In this document: positions 1 to 8,275 of the stretch, one piece after another
Layout: each line of letters begins with the position of its first letter
Numbering within the stretch: position 1 is the first letter of the stretch
DNA from: Spartinivicinus ruber
GTDB lineage: Bacteria > Pseudomonadota > Gammaproteobacteria > Pseudomonadales > Zooshikellaceae
Length of the DNA: 64,000 nucleotides
Assembly (NCBI RefSeq): GCF_011009015.1
Contig: NZ_CP048878.1
Span: 1,043,501-1,107,500, forward strand
Reading direction: 5' to 3'
The notes under the pieces: model-generated
What the model was told of the DNA's origin: nothing
The model's input: only the letters and a program-made list of their open reading frames with translations
Databases searched by the model: none
Translations under genes and position numbers: made by a program

Positions 1-1310
1 AAGCAGATGAAATGTTGCGAATGGGCTTTATCGATGATGTGGAATGGATTATGGAGCAAACGCCAGCCACACGACAAGTGGCGCTTTTTTCTGCCACTAT
101 GCCTACCGTTATTAGAAAAGTAGCCAAACAGCATTTAAAAAACCCCAAAGAAGTCAAAATTGCTATGCAAACGGCTACAGCTGAAACTATTAGCCAACGT
201 TATTGGTCTGTTCGTGGGGTGAACAAATTAGACGCGTTAACCCGTATTTTAGAAGTTGAAAAATTTGATGCGATGATTATCTTTGTTCGCACTAAAACAG
301 CGACTATTGAGCTGGCAGAAAAACTAGAGGCGCGTGGTTATTCCTGTGCGGCATTAAATGGCGACATGCCACAAAAGCAAAGGGAAATGACTGTAAGTCG
401 GCTGAAAAAACAGCAACTTGATATTGTGATTGCTACCGATGTTGCTGCACGTGGTTTAGATGTTGAGCGTATCAGCCATGTAGTGAACTATGATATTCCT
501 TATGATACAGAAGCTTATATTCACCGAATTGGACGTACAGGGCGTGCTGGTCGAGAAGGGCAGGCGATATTATTTGTGGCACCTCGAGAAATGAGGATGC
601 TGCGGGCAATAGAAAAAGCGACTAAGCAGTCCATTACCGCAATGACATTGCCATCTCCAAAGGATATTAATGACCAACGGATTGTGCGTTTTAAACAGCG
701 AATTACTGATACCTTAGCCAGTAATGAGTTGGAGTTATTCTATAAATTAGTATCAGAATATCAGGTTGAGCATGAGGTTGATGCTATTAACATAGCGGCT
801 GCCTTGGCAAAAATGGTACAGGGTGAACAACCATTGTTGCTTAATTTAAAGTCAGAAAAGCTAGTAGATGAAGAAGCGAGTGATAAAAAAGGTAGGCGCA
901 GACAATATAGTCATCAGGCAGAGCCGTTAAAAGCTCATCCAGATATTGAAATGAAACGTTATCGGGTGGATGTAGGGCGTGATCATGGTTTAAAACCCGG
1001 TAACCTGGTTGGTGCTATTGCTAATGAAGCTGATATCGAAAGCCAGTATATTGGCGAAATTTGTATTTATGACGAATTTAGTACAGTTGACTTACCTAAA
1101 GGCATACCTAAGGATGTGCTGCAAATTCTACAACGGGTTTATGTTTGCAACCAAAAATTGAATATTTCTGCAGCTAGCAAAGAACTGCCTGTAGTGGAAC
1201 GGAAGCCCAAACGTCATAAAAAGAAAGAAGCTTTTAAGGGTAGTAAACGTAAAAGCAATAGCAGCAGGCAAGGAAAAGGCGGGAAAAAACCTAAGTCAGT
1301 AAAAAAATAA
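1..1310 (+). CDS. deaD: DEAD-box ATP-dependent RNA helicase, DeaD/CsdA type (5' partial)
   Basis: The reading frame is open from the first bases of the window and reads ADEM..., the end of the Walker B DEAD box, so the N-terminal RecA domain with the Q motif and P-loop lies upstream. Visible motifs are SATMP (motif III), the second RecA domain with ATDVAARGLD (motif V), and HRIGRTGRAG (motif VI). After this comes an acidic linker, then a DbpA-type RNA-binding fold (YRVDVGRDHGLKPGNLVGAI), and a Lys/Arg/Ser-rich basic tail. This is the architecture of DeaD/CsdA, a cytoplasmic helicase that unwinds RNA duplexes in ribosome assembly and mRNA turnover, often at low temperature. The family is certain. 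The subfamily rests on the C-terminal RNA-binding domain and the basic tail. Confidence 0.93.
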   Translation, partial: ADEMLRMGFIDDVEWIMEQTPATRQVALFSATMPTVIRKVAKQHLKNPKEVKIAMQTATAETISQRYWSVRGVNKLDALTRILEVEKFDAMIIFVRTKTATIELAEKLEARGYSCAALNGDMPQKQREMTVSRLKKQQLDIVIATDVAARGLDVERISHVVNYDIPYDTEAYIHRIGRTGRAGREGQAILFVAPREMRMLRAIEKATKQSITAMTLPSPKDINDQRIVRFKQRITDTLASNELELFYKLVSEYQVEHEVDAINIAAALAKMVQGEQPLLLNLKSEKLVDEEASDKKGRRRQYSHQAEPLKAHPDIEMKRYRVDVGRDHGLKPGNLVGAIANEADIESQYIGEICIYDEFSTVDLPKGIPKDVLQILQRVYVCNQKLNISAASKELPVVERKPKRHKKKEAFKGSKRKSNSSRQGKGGKKPKSVKK

Positions 1311-1464
1311 TACTCTGTTAAAGACTTGGTTATTTCATATATCGGGATGAAGTAGCCAAGCTGTTTGTCTCTCAGGCCTTTGATCTAAAGTGAGTTTCTA
1401 GAAAATTAAGCAATCTATTTAGCCAAAATGCTTAGAATCTTTGATCTTAGAGGAAGTATCTTGG
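1311..1464. other. Convergent intergenic spacer with an inverted repeat
   Basis: This separates the convergent helicase and MurF-like genes. A 9-bp perfect inverted repeat, TTTAGCCAA (1418-1426) and TTGGCTAAA (1461-1469), spans the stop codon of the minus-strand gene with a loop of about 34 nt. Neither side has a clear T tract, so a terminator role is only possible. Confidence 0.35.
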
Positions 1465-2709
1465 CTAAAAAACTTCACTTCTTGATATTAGCTCTGTCAA
1501 TTGTTCCAGGTGGAACTTTCTTGATCCTTTAATTAGTACTAGATCATCTTCAGTCGCATTTTTATAAATAAAGTTAGCAATATTATCAACTGAGGTAAAC
1601 CTTAAGAGTTGATAATCTGTATTTTTAAATTCAGAATGAGCTTGAGCAAAATTTCCCCCAATAGTAATGACTATCTGTATGTTTAAATAAGATAGTTGTA
1701 TTAATATTTGAATGTGAAAGAATACACTTTTTTCACCTAACTCAAGCATGTCAGAAAGAATAACAATTTTTTTACCCTTAACTTTCATTTTACTGATGCT
1801 TAATAATACCTGCTTAACAGCAAATGGGTTAGCATTGTAACAGTCTAAAACCCATTTTCCATAGGGAGTAAAAATGATTCCTGAACGTAAACTTGCAGGT
1901 TTAAATCTTCTTAGTCTCTCTGCAATTATGAGGAGTGGAATACCTAGCTTCGAGTAAACTGTAATACATGCAATAGCATTATACAAATTATGAATACCTG
2001 GTAACTGTAAAATAAAGCAAGTGTCATTTATAATAAACGAAGGTAGTTGTTCTTCATCCCATAATAAAAGACTTGGTTTAAATTTGCTGCTATTTATACC
2101 AAAAGTAATAAATTCTGCATGATGAATGTTAATAGATTGTTTAAGTAAATCATCATCAGAGTTTATAAAAGTAGTAAAACCAGGCTTATCAATAATGATA
2201 TTGCTTTTTTCATATAATACACCATATAAGCTATTTAAACCTTCTAAGTGACTATTTTGAATGTTAGTGATAATGGACCAGTGTGGCGTTATTACGTTAA
2301 CTGACTCTTCTATATCGCCAGGGCTGTTAGTACCCATTTCAATGATAGCTATGTCTGTATTTTCTTGTATTTGTAAAGAGGCAAAAGAAATTCCAATGGA
2401 ATTATTATAATTTCTAGGAGTGGCAATAGTATTAAAAGTATCCTTGCATACATGGAAAATCATATCTTTAGTAGTTGTTTTTCCGCAGCTGCCAGTAATA
2501 CCGATCACTTTTGCCACAATAGTAGTTGTATAAATAGATGCATATTTTTTTAGTGTGGGCTCTACTTCCTTTTCAGCAACCTCAAGAGTCTTAGACAGAG
2601 ATGATAAATTATTATATAAACACACTCTAGCAGCACCTGCACTTGTCAGTATTGTATTTATATAAGGTTTTACTTTATATACAAGTTCTTTAGTTTTTTT
2701 ATTGATCAT
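1465..2709 (-). CDS. MurF-like Mur ligase (orphan)
   Basis: This is a 414-residue ATP-dependent amide-bond ligase of the Mur ligase family. The P-loop GITGSCGKTT lies at about residues 70-79. It is followed by MurF-type landmarks: RNYNNSIG, IIEMGTNSPGDI, NIQNSHLEG, HNLYNAIA and LDCYNANP. MurF adds D-Ala-D-Ala to UDP-MurNAc-tripeptide, but this protein is shorter than typical MurF (about 450). It lacks a recognisable N-terminal UDP-sugar-binding domain and sits outside any division/cell-wall cluster, so the substrate may differ. It overlaps by 11 nt with the end of the broken acyltransferase-like gene upstream on the same strand, suggesting that the two once formed an operon. The start ATG at 2709 lies inside that overlap. 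The fold is well supported; the reaction is unknown. Confidence 0.75.
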   Translation of the reverse strand: MINKKTKELVYKVKPYINTILTSAGAARVCLYNNLSSLSKTLEVAEKEVEPTLKKYASIYTTTIVAKVIGITGSCGKTTTKDMIFHVCKDTFNTIATPRNYNNSIGISFASLQIQENTDIAIIEMGTNSPGDIEESVNVITPHWSIITNIQNSHLEGLNSLYGVLYEKSNIIIDKPGFTTFINSDDDLLKQSINIHHAEFITFGINSSKFKPSLLLWDEEQLPSFIINDTCFILQLPGIHNLYNAIACITVYSKLGIPLLIIAERLRRFKPASLRSGIIFTPYGKWVLDCYNANPFAVKQVLLSISKMKVKGKKIVILSDMLELGEKSVFFHIQILIQLSYLNIQIVITIGGNFAQAHSEFKNTDYQLLRFTSVDNIANFIYKNATEDDLVLIKGSRKFHLEQLTELISRSEVF

Positions 2710-3594
2710 TTTTTGTTAGTAGCAGCTTTATATTTTTTAAAGTGGTAGCTAGAAAATTAAATAAAGTTAAAGGTACATATACTCTTATCCCTATACCAGA
2801 GCAAAAGTTAGGGTTTATATATTTATAATACTCACAATGAGGAAAACTACTGTTAAGACTATTATTAAGCCGATTAATATTTATTATTGTAGGCTTTACT
2901 TTGAATTGCCATGGATTGTCTTTGGTCGCTACCTGGCAGTTTTTGGATATTGCAACTTTATACACAATTTTATTTATTAAAGGAGTAGGGTTGAACCTAT
3001 AGCTTGGATAGAATTTATACACTTTTTTGGCGTGAAATAAATAAGAAGCAGGAGAAGTAGTAGATGAAATGCATACAATATTAGTAAAAGGATTGCTTAA
3101 TTTTAATCTTATCCAGGAATTAATGAAATAATTAACTAACAGATACTAAAAAATCGGTAGCAAAGGATACCGTATAGTAATATAAGTGATTCAAGAATCC
3201 TTTATTTACAGTACTTATGGCTTTTACCCACATACTGATGGTATTCATTTCATCCGACTTTATAGTAAGTTGGTTTGTATTGTAGGTTAAAATAAAAACT
3301 TGTTCCTAAAACAACAAGGTTTACATCGTTTATGTTCTCCCAATCAATATTTACAACAGCGAAGCCGATAATTAAGTCTTTATCATTATAAAATAATGCT
3401 AGTGAGTCAATTCCTGACCGTGGTAAGATTTTACGTTTAAAACTGGCAAAGTTGATATTAGTATGCGTTAGCAAGAAAATCTGATGAAGTATTGTTGCAT
3501 TCTTTTCTATTAGAGAGGGAGTTACTTCTTTTGGGCTGTAGTGTTTATAGTAAGTAACTAATTTCCTTGTGTTCACGCTATGAATTAACCCCAT
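2699..3594 (-). pseudogene. Acyltransferase-like protein of about 295 codons, broken by two frameshifts
   Basis: The first part (3594 down to 3250) encodes 114 residues and ends after NLQYKPTYYKVG. The sense then continues in another frame (MNTISMWVKA, roughly 3248 to 3135). It moves to a third frame (LVNYFINSWIRLK, then ...KKVYKFYPSYR) that runs without a stop into the 107-residue ORF ending at 2699. Joined, the pieces resemble a family of putative GNAT-like acyltransferases with a FYPxY..PTP stretch in the second half. I recognise this by pattern only. Two independent frameshifts make it a probable pseudogene. Its end overlaps the MurF-like gene start by 11 nt. The alternative is two unrelated small genes, but the open third frame across the gap argues against that. 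Confidence 0.5.
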
Positions 3595-3631
3595 AATATT
3601 TATCTCTTTTAGAGATGGTTATACTTGTATC

Positions 3632-4893
3632 CACTGCTGTCCCACATTTACAGCATCCTCATTTGCTTATGATCATCTGTATTATTCGGTGGTGAGGGTG
3701 TAAATAATGCTTTAAGCTCTCTACGCTCAAACAAAGTGAGTTGCATGAGTCGAGCTATTTGAGTGATCGATAGTGTTATTCCATGAGAAAATTTTAGATA
3801 AGCGACGAGCAAATAAGCACACATGGCTACCCATATCTGGGTTAACACGGCATTTTTAGAGGTACCGACAAACGATTTTATCTTTAGGTTTTGCTTTATC
3901 CACTTAAAAAATAGCTCTATTTTCCAGCGTTCTTTGTAAATAGCTGCAATGGTGCTGGCTGCGAGCTTACTATTATTAGTTAAAAAGTAATATTGGTTGC
4001 CAGTCTCTGGGCATTTAAAACCGATACGACGTAAATGACCTTTATAAACAGCCCCTTGTTGGCTAGTCAACTGAATGTGCTGATCAGAAGTGACTGTACT
4101 GCTATTGTCGGTAGGCTGGCGCTTTAGTACACGGTATTTGGCTTGCTTTTTTAGTCGGGTTACAAAGAAGATTCCTTGCTCATTTAAAGTATTAAACCAG
4201 CGATAATCAGTGTAGCCACGGTCTACAGCAAGAATACTCCCCTTGGGGAGATCAAGGCTGCGTGCTATCTGTATTTCATGACATTTCCCTTCAGTAATAC
4301 TCATAAATGCAGGCAAGTAGCCATTATGATCAAACCCAACATGTAACTTGATAGCACCTTTACTTTTTCGAAAATCTGCCCAAGGAAACATGGATAAACA
4401 CAAGTCGATCACTGATGCATCAAGAGAATACAATGGATTTTTAAAACGAAACTTATGCCCTGGCCGATGATGATGACATTTATTTAATAGCTTATAAAAC
4501 AAGGCTTCATAAAGCGTAGCGGGTTGCTGTTCATTGACACGGGCCAAACTACTTCTGGTGATATTTCCAATACCATGGTGATAGCGTTTATGCTGCTGAA
4601 TCGATAGGTGATCAATGATGTCACGCAAACTATTGCGACCTGAGAGTTGACCAAATAATAGCGCAACAAACTGCCCCCACCGAGTCATTTTACGTAGCCG
4701 TTGACCCGTATGATGCTGATTGGCTAGTGATTCAAACTCATGTCTAGAAAGCAACTGAAGTATTTGGTGCAAGATTGTGTTACGATGAGCCAAGGCTTAA
4801 ATCCTCTGGTTTTGCAGTGTTTGGTTGCACTCTCATTGTAACAACTTATGGGGACTTAAGCCTTTTTTGTTTCAATCTTATGGGACAGCAGTG
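3632..4893 (-). mobile_element. IS4-family insertion sequence, copy A (1262 bp)
   Basis: The terminal inverted repeats begin CACTGCTGTCCCA at 3632 and end in the complement TGGGACAGCAGTG at 4893. A 9-bp direct repeat ACTTGTATC flanks it (3623-3631 and 4894-4902), which is a target-site duplication. One full-length transposase gene lies inside on the minus strand. It has the same length and the same termini as the copy at 6040-7301, which has the opposite orientation. The intact ORF, precise ends and preserved duplication indicate a recent insertion. Confidence 0.96.
3648..4793 (-). CDS. IS4-family transposase (copy A)
   Basis: This is a 381-residue DDE transposase. The first catalytic Asp is in SLDASVID and the second in LAVDRGYTD. 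The Glu lies in the IS4 signature Y-x2-R-x3-E-x6-K, seen here as YKERWKIELFFKWIK. The N-terminal region (HQILQLLSRHEFESLA) looks like the DUF4372-type domain common in this IS4 subgroup. The start is a TTG (complement of 4793-4791) preceded by an AGAGGA-type ribosome site. It cuts and pastes its own element. The protein is identical to the copy at 6140-7285 and nothing is broken, so it should be active. Confidence 0.95.
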   Translation of the reverse strand: MAHRNTILHQILQLLSRHEFESLANQHHTGQRLRKMTRWGQFVALLFGQLSGRNSLRDIIDHLSIQQHKRYHHGIGNITRSSLARVNEQQPATLYEALFYKLLNKCHHHRPGHKFRFKNPLYSLDASVIDLCLSMFPWADFRKSKGAIKLHVGFDHNGYLPAFMSITEGKCHEIQIARSLDLPKGSILAVDRGYTDYRWFNTLNEQGIFFVTRLKKQAKYRVLKRQPTDNSSTVTSDQHIQLTSQQGAVYKGHLRRIGFKCPETGNQYYFLTNNSKLAASTIAAIYKERWKIELFFKWIKQNLKIKSFVGTSKNAVLTQIWVAMCAYLLVAYLKFSHGITLSITQIARLMQLTLFERRELKALFTPSPPNNTDDHKQMRML

Positions 4894-4943
4894 ACTTGTA
4901 TCCTATTATGTCAATAACAAAAGGCCGTAAAATTTTATAAATT

Positions 4944-5857
4944 AGACCTCTTTCGAAACCAGCTAATTAAGTTTTAATAGCTTATAATCCCTAGATTTTT
5001 AAGCAATAAGACTGTATGAACTGTGAACGATTACTGCGTTTAAGCGACGATCAGTTTCGTCGCTCAACGGGGGTTAAGCGCACTACATTTGACAAAATGA
5101 AAGCTATTTTAAGCCAAGCGCAGAAGATCAAAAAATCGAAAGGAGGTAGGCCCAATAAGTTGAGTATTGAACAACAGTTGATCATGAGCCTGATGTATTG
5201 GAGAGAGTATCGCACCTATATGCATTGTTCTCTAAGTTTTGGTATTAGTGAGAGTAGTGCTTATAAAACAATAAAGTGGGTTGAAGACACACTCATCAAA
5301 GAGGGAAGTTTCTCGTTACCGGGAAAAAAAGCCCTCTATGCCAGCGATGACCCAATAGAAGTGATCTTGGTGGATGCGACTGAAACACCGATAGAAAGGC
5401 CTAAAAAAAGCAGAAAAAATACTACTCGGGAAAGAAAAAAAGGCATACCTTAAAAAGCCAAGTGGTGGTTGATCAGCAGAGCCAACGGGTTATTTGTACA
5501 TATTTTTGTGAAGGTAAGCGGCATGATTTTAAGCTGTACCAGTCATCGAAAGTGAAGCCTTTGAAGGAGACGGAGATGAAGGTCGACTCAGGCTATCAAG
5601 GGGTTCTACATGATCATGCGAAGACTTCGTTGCCGATAAAAAAAGAAAAGGCCAAGAGCTTACCTCTGAGGCCAAATCAGTGAATCAAAAGCGGGCTTCA
5701 GAACGGGCGTTGAATGAGCATGTTATTGGGAGATTGAAGCGATTCAAAGTTATTTCGTGCCGTTATCGCAACCGGCGAAAACGATTTTCTTTACGATTTA
5801 ATTTGATTGCTGGAATTCACAACTTTGAGCTGGGTTAAGAGGTTTCGAAAGAGGTCT
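4944..5857 (+). mobile_element. IS5-family element, decayed (914 bp)
   Basis: The imperfect terminal repeats start AGACCTCTTTCGAAACC at 4944 and finish GGTTTCGAAAGAGGTCT at 5857. A possible 3-bp duplication ATT flanks them (4941-4943, 5858-5860), within the short range known for IS5 subgroups. The element carries a single transposase gene with two frameshifts. It lies between the two IS4 copies. Confidence 0.85.
5016..5838 (+). pseudogene. IS5-family transposase, two frameshifts
   Basis: Three successive frames together give a typical IS5-family DDE transposase (DDE_Tnp_4 type, about 270 residues). Frame one (5016-5453) holds the N-terminal helix-turn-helix and the first catalytic region (ILVDATETPIERPKK). 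Near the A-run at about 5412-5417 the sense moves to the frame coding YYSGKKKRHTLKSQVVVDQ, which runs to 5683. Near 5660 a base appears lost, after which EAKSVNQKRASERALNEH continues in another frame to the stop at 5836-5838 (...IAGIHNFELG). The first shift lies in an A-rich run and could be programmed, as in some IS5 subgroups. The second looks like decay, so the element is probably inactive in cis. Confidence 0.8.
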
Positions 5858-5941
5858 ATTATTTATTTGAAGTTGACTGTTCTGGAGCAAATGACGTAAG
5901 CAAATAAAAAGTGAGTACCAATTAACAGGGCGAAATGATTA

Positions 5942-5996
5942 GGGCCTGTTAACACTATGTGGATCACAACAGTGATATTCAAATAGTGTCAGGTCC
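5942..5996. repeat. Short dispersed repeat, imperfect inverted pair
   Basis: GGGCCTGTTAACACTA (5942-5957) faces CAAATAGTGTCAGGTCC (5980-5996), forming an imperfect palindrome. The 13-mer CCTGTTAACACTA within it recurs exactly, as its complement, at 16851-16863 and 56601-56613. It could be the end of a small non-autonomous element. The function is unknown. Confidence 0.45.
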
Positions 5997-6039
5997 AAAG
6001 TGAAACTGCGTGATATGCAATTTACATTGTATATATAAT

Positions 6040-7301
6040 CACTGCTGTCCCATAAGATTGAAACAAAAAAGGCTTAAGTCCCCATAAGTTGTTACAATGA
6101 GAGTGCAACCAAACACTGCAAAACCAGAGGATTTAAGCCTTGGCTCATCGTAACACAATCTTGCACCAAATACTTCAGTTGCTTTCTAGACATGAGTTTG
6201 AATCACTAGCCAATCAGCATCATACGGGTCAACGGCTACGTAAAATGACTCGGTGGGGGCAGTTTGTTGCGCTATTATTTGGTCAACTCTCAGGTCGCAA
6301 TAGTTTGCGTGACATCATTGATCACCTATCGATTCAGCAGCATAAACGCTATCACCATGGTATTGGAAATATCACCAGAAGTAGTTTGGCCCGTGTCAAT
6401 GAACAGCAACCCGCTACGCTTTATGAAGCCTTGTTTTATAAGCTATTAAATAAATGTCATCATCATCGGCCAGGGCATAAGTTTCGTTTTAAAAATCCAT
6501 TGTATTCTCTTGATGCATCAGTGATCGACTTGTGTTTATCCATGTTTCCTTGGGCAGATTTTCGAAAAAGTAAAGGTGCTATCAAGTTACATGTTGGGTT
6601 TGATCATAATGGCTACTTGCCTGCATTTATGAGTATTACTGAAGGGAAATGTCATGAAATACAGATAGCACGCAGCCTTGATCTCCCCAAGGGGAGTATT
6701 CTTGCTGTAGACCGTGGCTACACTGATTATCGCTGGTTTAATACTTTAAATGAGCAAGGAATCTTCTTTGTAACCCGACTAAAAAAGCAAGCCAAATACC
6801 GTGTACTAAAGCGCCAGCCTACCGACAATAGCAGTACAGTCACTTCTGATCAGCACATTCAGTTGACTAGCCAACAAGGGGCTGTTTATAAAGGTCATTT
6901 ACGTCGTATCGGTTTTAAATGCCCAGAGACTGGCAACCAATATTACTTTTTAACTAATAATAGTAAGCTCGCAGCCAGCACCATTGCAGCTATTTACAAA
7001 GAACGCTGGAAAATAGAGCTATTTTTTAAGTGGATAAAGCAAAACCTAAAGATAAAATCGTTTGTCGGTACCTCTAAAAATGCCGTGTTAACCCAGATAT
7101 GGGTAGCCATGTGTGCTTATTTGCTCGTCGCTTATCTAAAATTTTCTCATGGAATAACACTATCGATCACTCAAATAGCTCGACTCATGCAACTCACTTT
7201 GTTTGAGCGTAGAGAGCTTAAAGCATTATTTACACCCTCACCACCGAATAATACAGATGATCATAAGCAAATGAGGATGCTGTAAATGTGGGACAGCAGT
7301 G
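6040..7301 (+). mobile_element. IS4-family insertion sequence, copy B (1262 bp)
   Basis: This is the same element as at 3632-4893, in the opposite orientation. It starts CACTGCTGTCCCA at 6040 and ends TGGGACAGCAGTG at 7301. It is flanked by its own 9-bp target duplication ATATATAAT (6031-6039 and 7302-7310). Because this duplication differs from that of copy A, the two inserted independently and have not moved as one composite transposon. Confidence 0.96.
6140..7285 (+). CDS. IS4-family transposase (copy B)
   Basis: This 381-residue protein has the same sequence as the transposase at 3648-4793, with the complete DDE triad and the IS4 YREK signature. It starts at TTG (6140) with AGAGGA about 8 nt upstream. 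With copy A it forms a 1.26-kb inverted repeat that could support homologous inversion of the 4.9-6.0 kb segment. Confidence 0.95.
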   Translation: MAHRNTILHQILQLLSRHEFESLANQHHTGQRLRKMTRWGQFVALLFGQLSGRNSLRDIIDHLSIQQHKRYHHGIGNITRSSLARVNEQQPATLYEALFYKLLNKCHHHRPGHKFRFKNPLYSLDASVIDLCLSMFPWADFRKSKGAIKLHVGFDHNGYLPAFMSITEGKCHEIQIARSLDLPKGSILAVDRGYTDYRWFNTLNEQGIFFVTRLKKQAKYRVLKRQPTDNSSTVTSDQHIQLTSQQGAVYKGHLRRIGFKCPETGNQYYFLTNNSKLAASTIAAIYKERWKIELFFKWIKQNLKIKSFVGTSKNAVLTQIWVAMCAYLLVAYLKFSHGITLSITQIARLMQLTLFERRELKALFTPSPPNNTDDHKQMRML

Positions 7302-7531
7302 ATATATAATAGTTGCACTCATAACTATAAGTATAAAAAAATGTAACTAATTATTTATGATAGAAAGCTTTCGGAAAGCTAATCTCTTTTTATTTTTGGT
7401 ATTTTTTTTATATTATAGGTATATAATCCTTTCTTATGCTATAAATAGATGTGTTTGTCTGTTGTATATATATACAATAATTTACATGTATATTAAAGTA
7501 ATATATATGTTGTATTAAAAAATAGTATACA

Positions 7532-7545
7532 TTGATTTAAATCAA
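7532..7545. promoter_or_regulatory. FNR/ANR-type binding site upstream of hsp20
   Basis: TTGATTTAAATCAA is a perfect match to the FNR/ANR consensus TTGATnnnnATCAA and is the core of a 16-bp perfect palindrome (7531-7546). Its centre lies about 36 bp before the hsp20 start codon. That is too close for the usual activating position at -41.5 unless the leader is nearly absent, so repression or a coincidental site is possible. Confidence 0.4.
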
Positions 7546-7574
7546 TTCAACTATTGATAAAAGGAAACTATGTT

Positions 7575-8120
7575 ATGAACGTAAAGGACTTAATCCCCTG
7601 GAATTGGCTTAAAAATGAAGAAGAACATGAAGGTAAAAAATTAGGTGTTAGCGGGACTTATGACCCGATGGCAAACCCACTAATTCAGTTTCATAAAGAA
7701 GTTGATCGGTTGTTTGACAGTATGTTTAAAGGAGTCGGCTTTCCAAATTTTTCAGAGGAATGGTCTAGAATTCCAAATAACATGTTTAAACCTAATGTTG
7801 ATATTAGTGCTAAAGATAAAGAGTATATAATTAGCGTAGAAGTGCCAGGAGTAGAAGAAAATGATATTAAGCTTGAAATGAGAGATAATACGCTCATTAT
7901 TAGTGGTGAAAAAAAACATGAAAAAGAAGAAAAAGATGAGCACCTTTATCGAGTTGAGCGCAGTTATGGGAAATTTCAACGGATGCTTACAATACCAGAA
8001 GATGCAAATGCTGAAGAGATTAATGCATCATTTAAAAATGGTGTTCTATGTATAACATTTCCTCGAAAAGAGCTTCCAGCTAGCAAAGCTAAAAAAATAG
8101 AAATTAAAAAAGCAAGTTGA
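7575..8120 (+). CDS. Hsp20/alpha-crystallin family small heat shock protein
   Basis: This is a cytoplasmic ATP-independent holdase of 181 residues. After a variable N-terminal arm comes the alpha-crystallin domain, which starts near FKPNVDISAKDKEYIISVEVPGV. It includes DIKLEMRDNTLIISGEKK and the diagnostic GVLCITFPR strand, and ends in a short basic tail. I chose the ATG at 7575 because AAGGAAAC (7561-7568) sits at proper spacing; an in-frame TTG at 7554 lies before that site. It is a single gene, with an FNR-type palindrome upstream and a likely terminator after it. Its length fits the longer Hsp20 class (about 150-190). Confidence 0.92.
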   Translation: MNVKDLIPWNWLKNEEEHEGKKLGVSGTYDPMANPLIQFHKEVDRLFDSMFKGVGFPNFSEEWSRIPNNMFKPNVDISAKDKEYIISVEVPGVEENDIKLEMRDNTLIISGEKKHEKEEKDEHLYRVERSYGKFQRMLTIPEDANAEEINASFKNGVLCITFPRKELPASKAKKIEIKKAS

Positions 8121-8152
8121 GCAATCTATCGAAAATATCTATCTAATAAGAT

Positions 8153-8210
8153 AGGGCTATGGGCGTCTATTAAAAACATTAGTGATCCATAGTCCTGACT
8201 TGTTTTTACT
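8153..8210 (+). terminator. Probable rho-independent terminator after hsp20
   Basis: AGGGCTATGG (8153-8162) pairs with CCATAGTCCT (8187-8196) with one bulge. The right arm is followed by a T-rich stretch (GACTTGTTTTTACTT). It lies between hsp20 and the next gene. Confidence 0.5.
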
Positions 8211-8275
8211 TATTTTAATGCCTTTGAGTGGGCACACTTATCTTATTTTAGTATGTCTATAATCAAGGAGTGATT

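Noticed and set aside
3623-7310. The two IS4 copies as one composite transposon
   Set aside because: The outer 9-bp repeats differ (ACTTGTATC and ATATATAAT) and each copy has its own matching inner and outer repeat, so the insertions were separate.
7554-7574. TTG start at 7554 for hsp20
   Set aside because: It lies before the ribosome site AAGGAAAC. The ATG at 7575 has the right spacing and begins the conserved protein.
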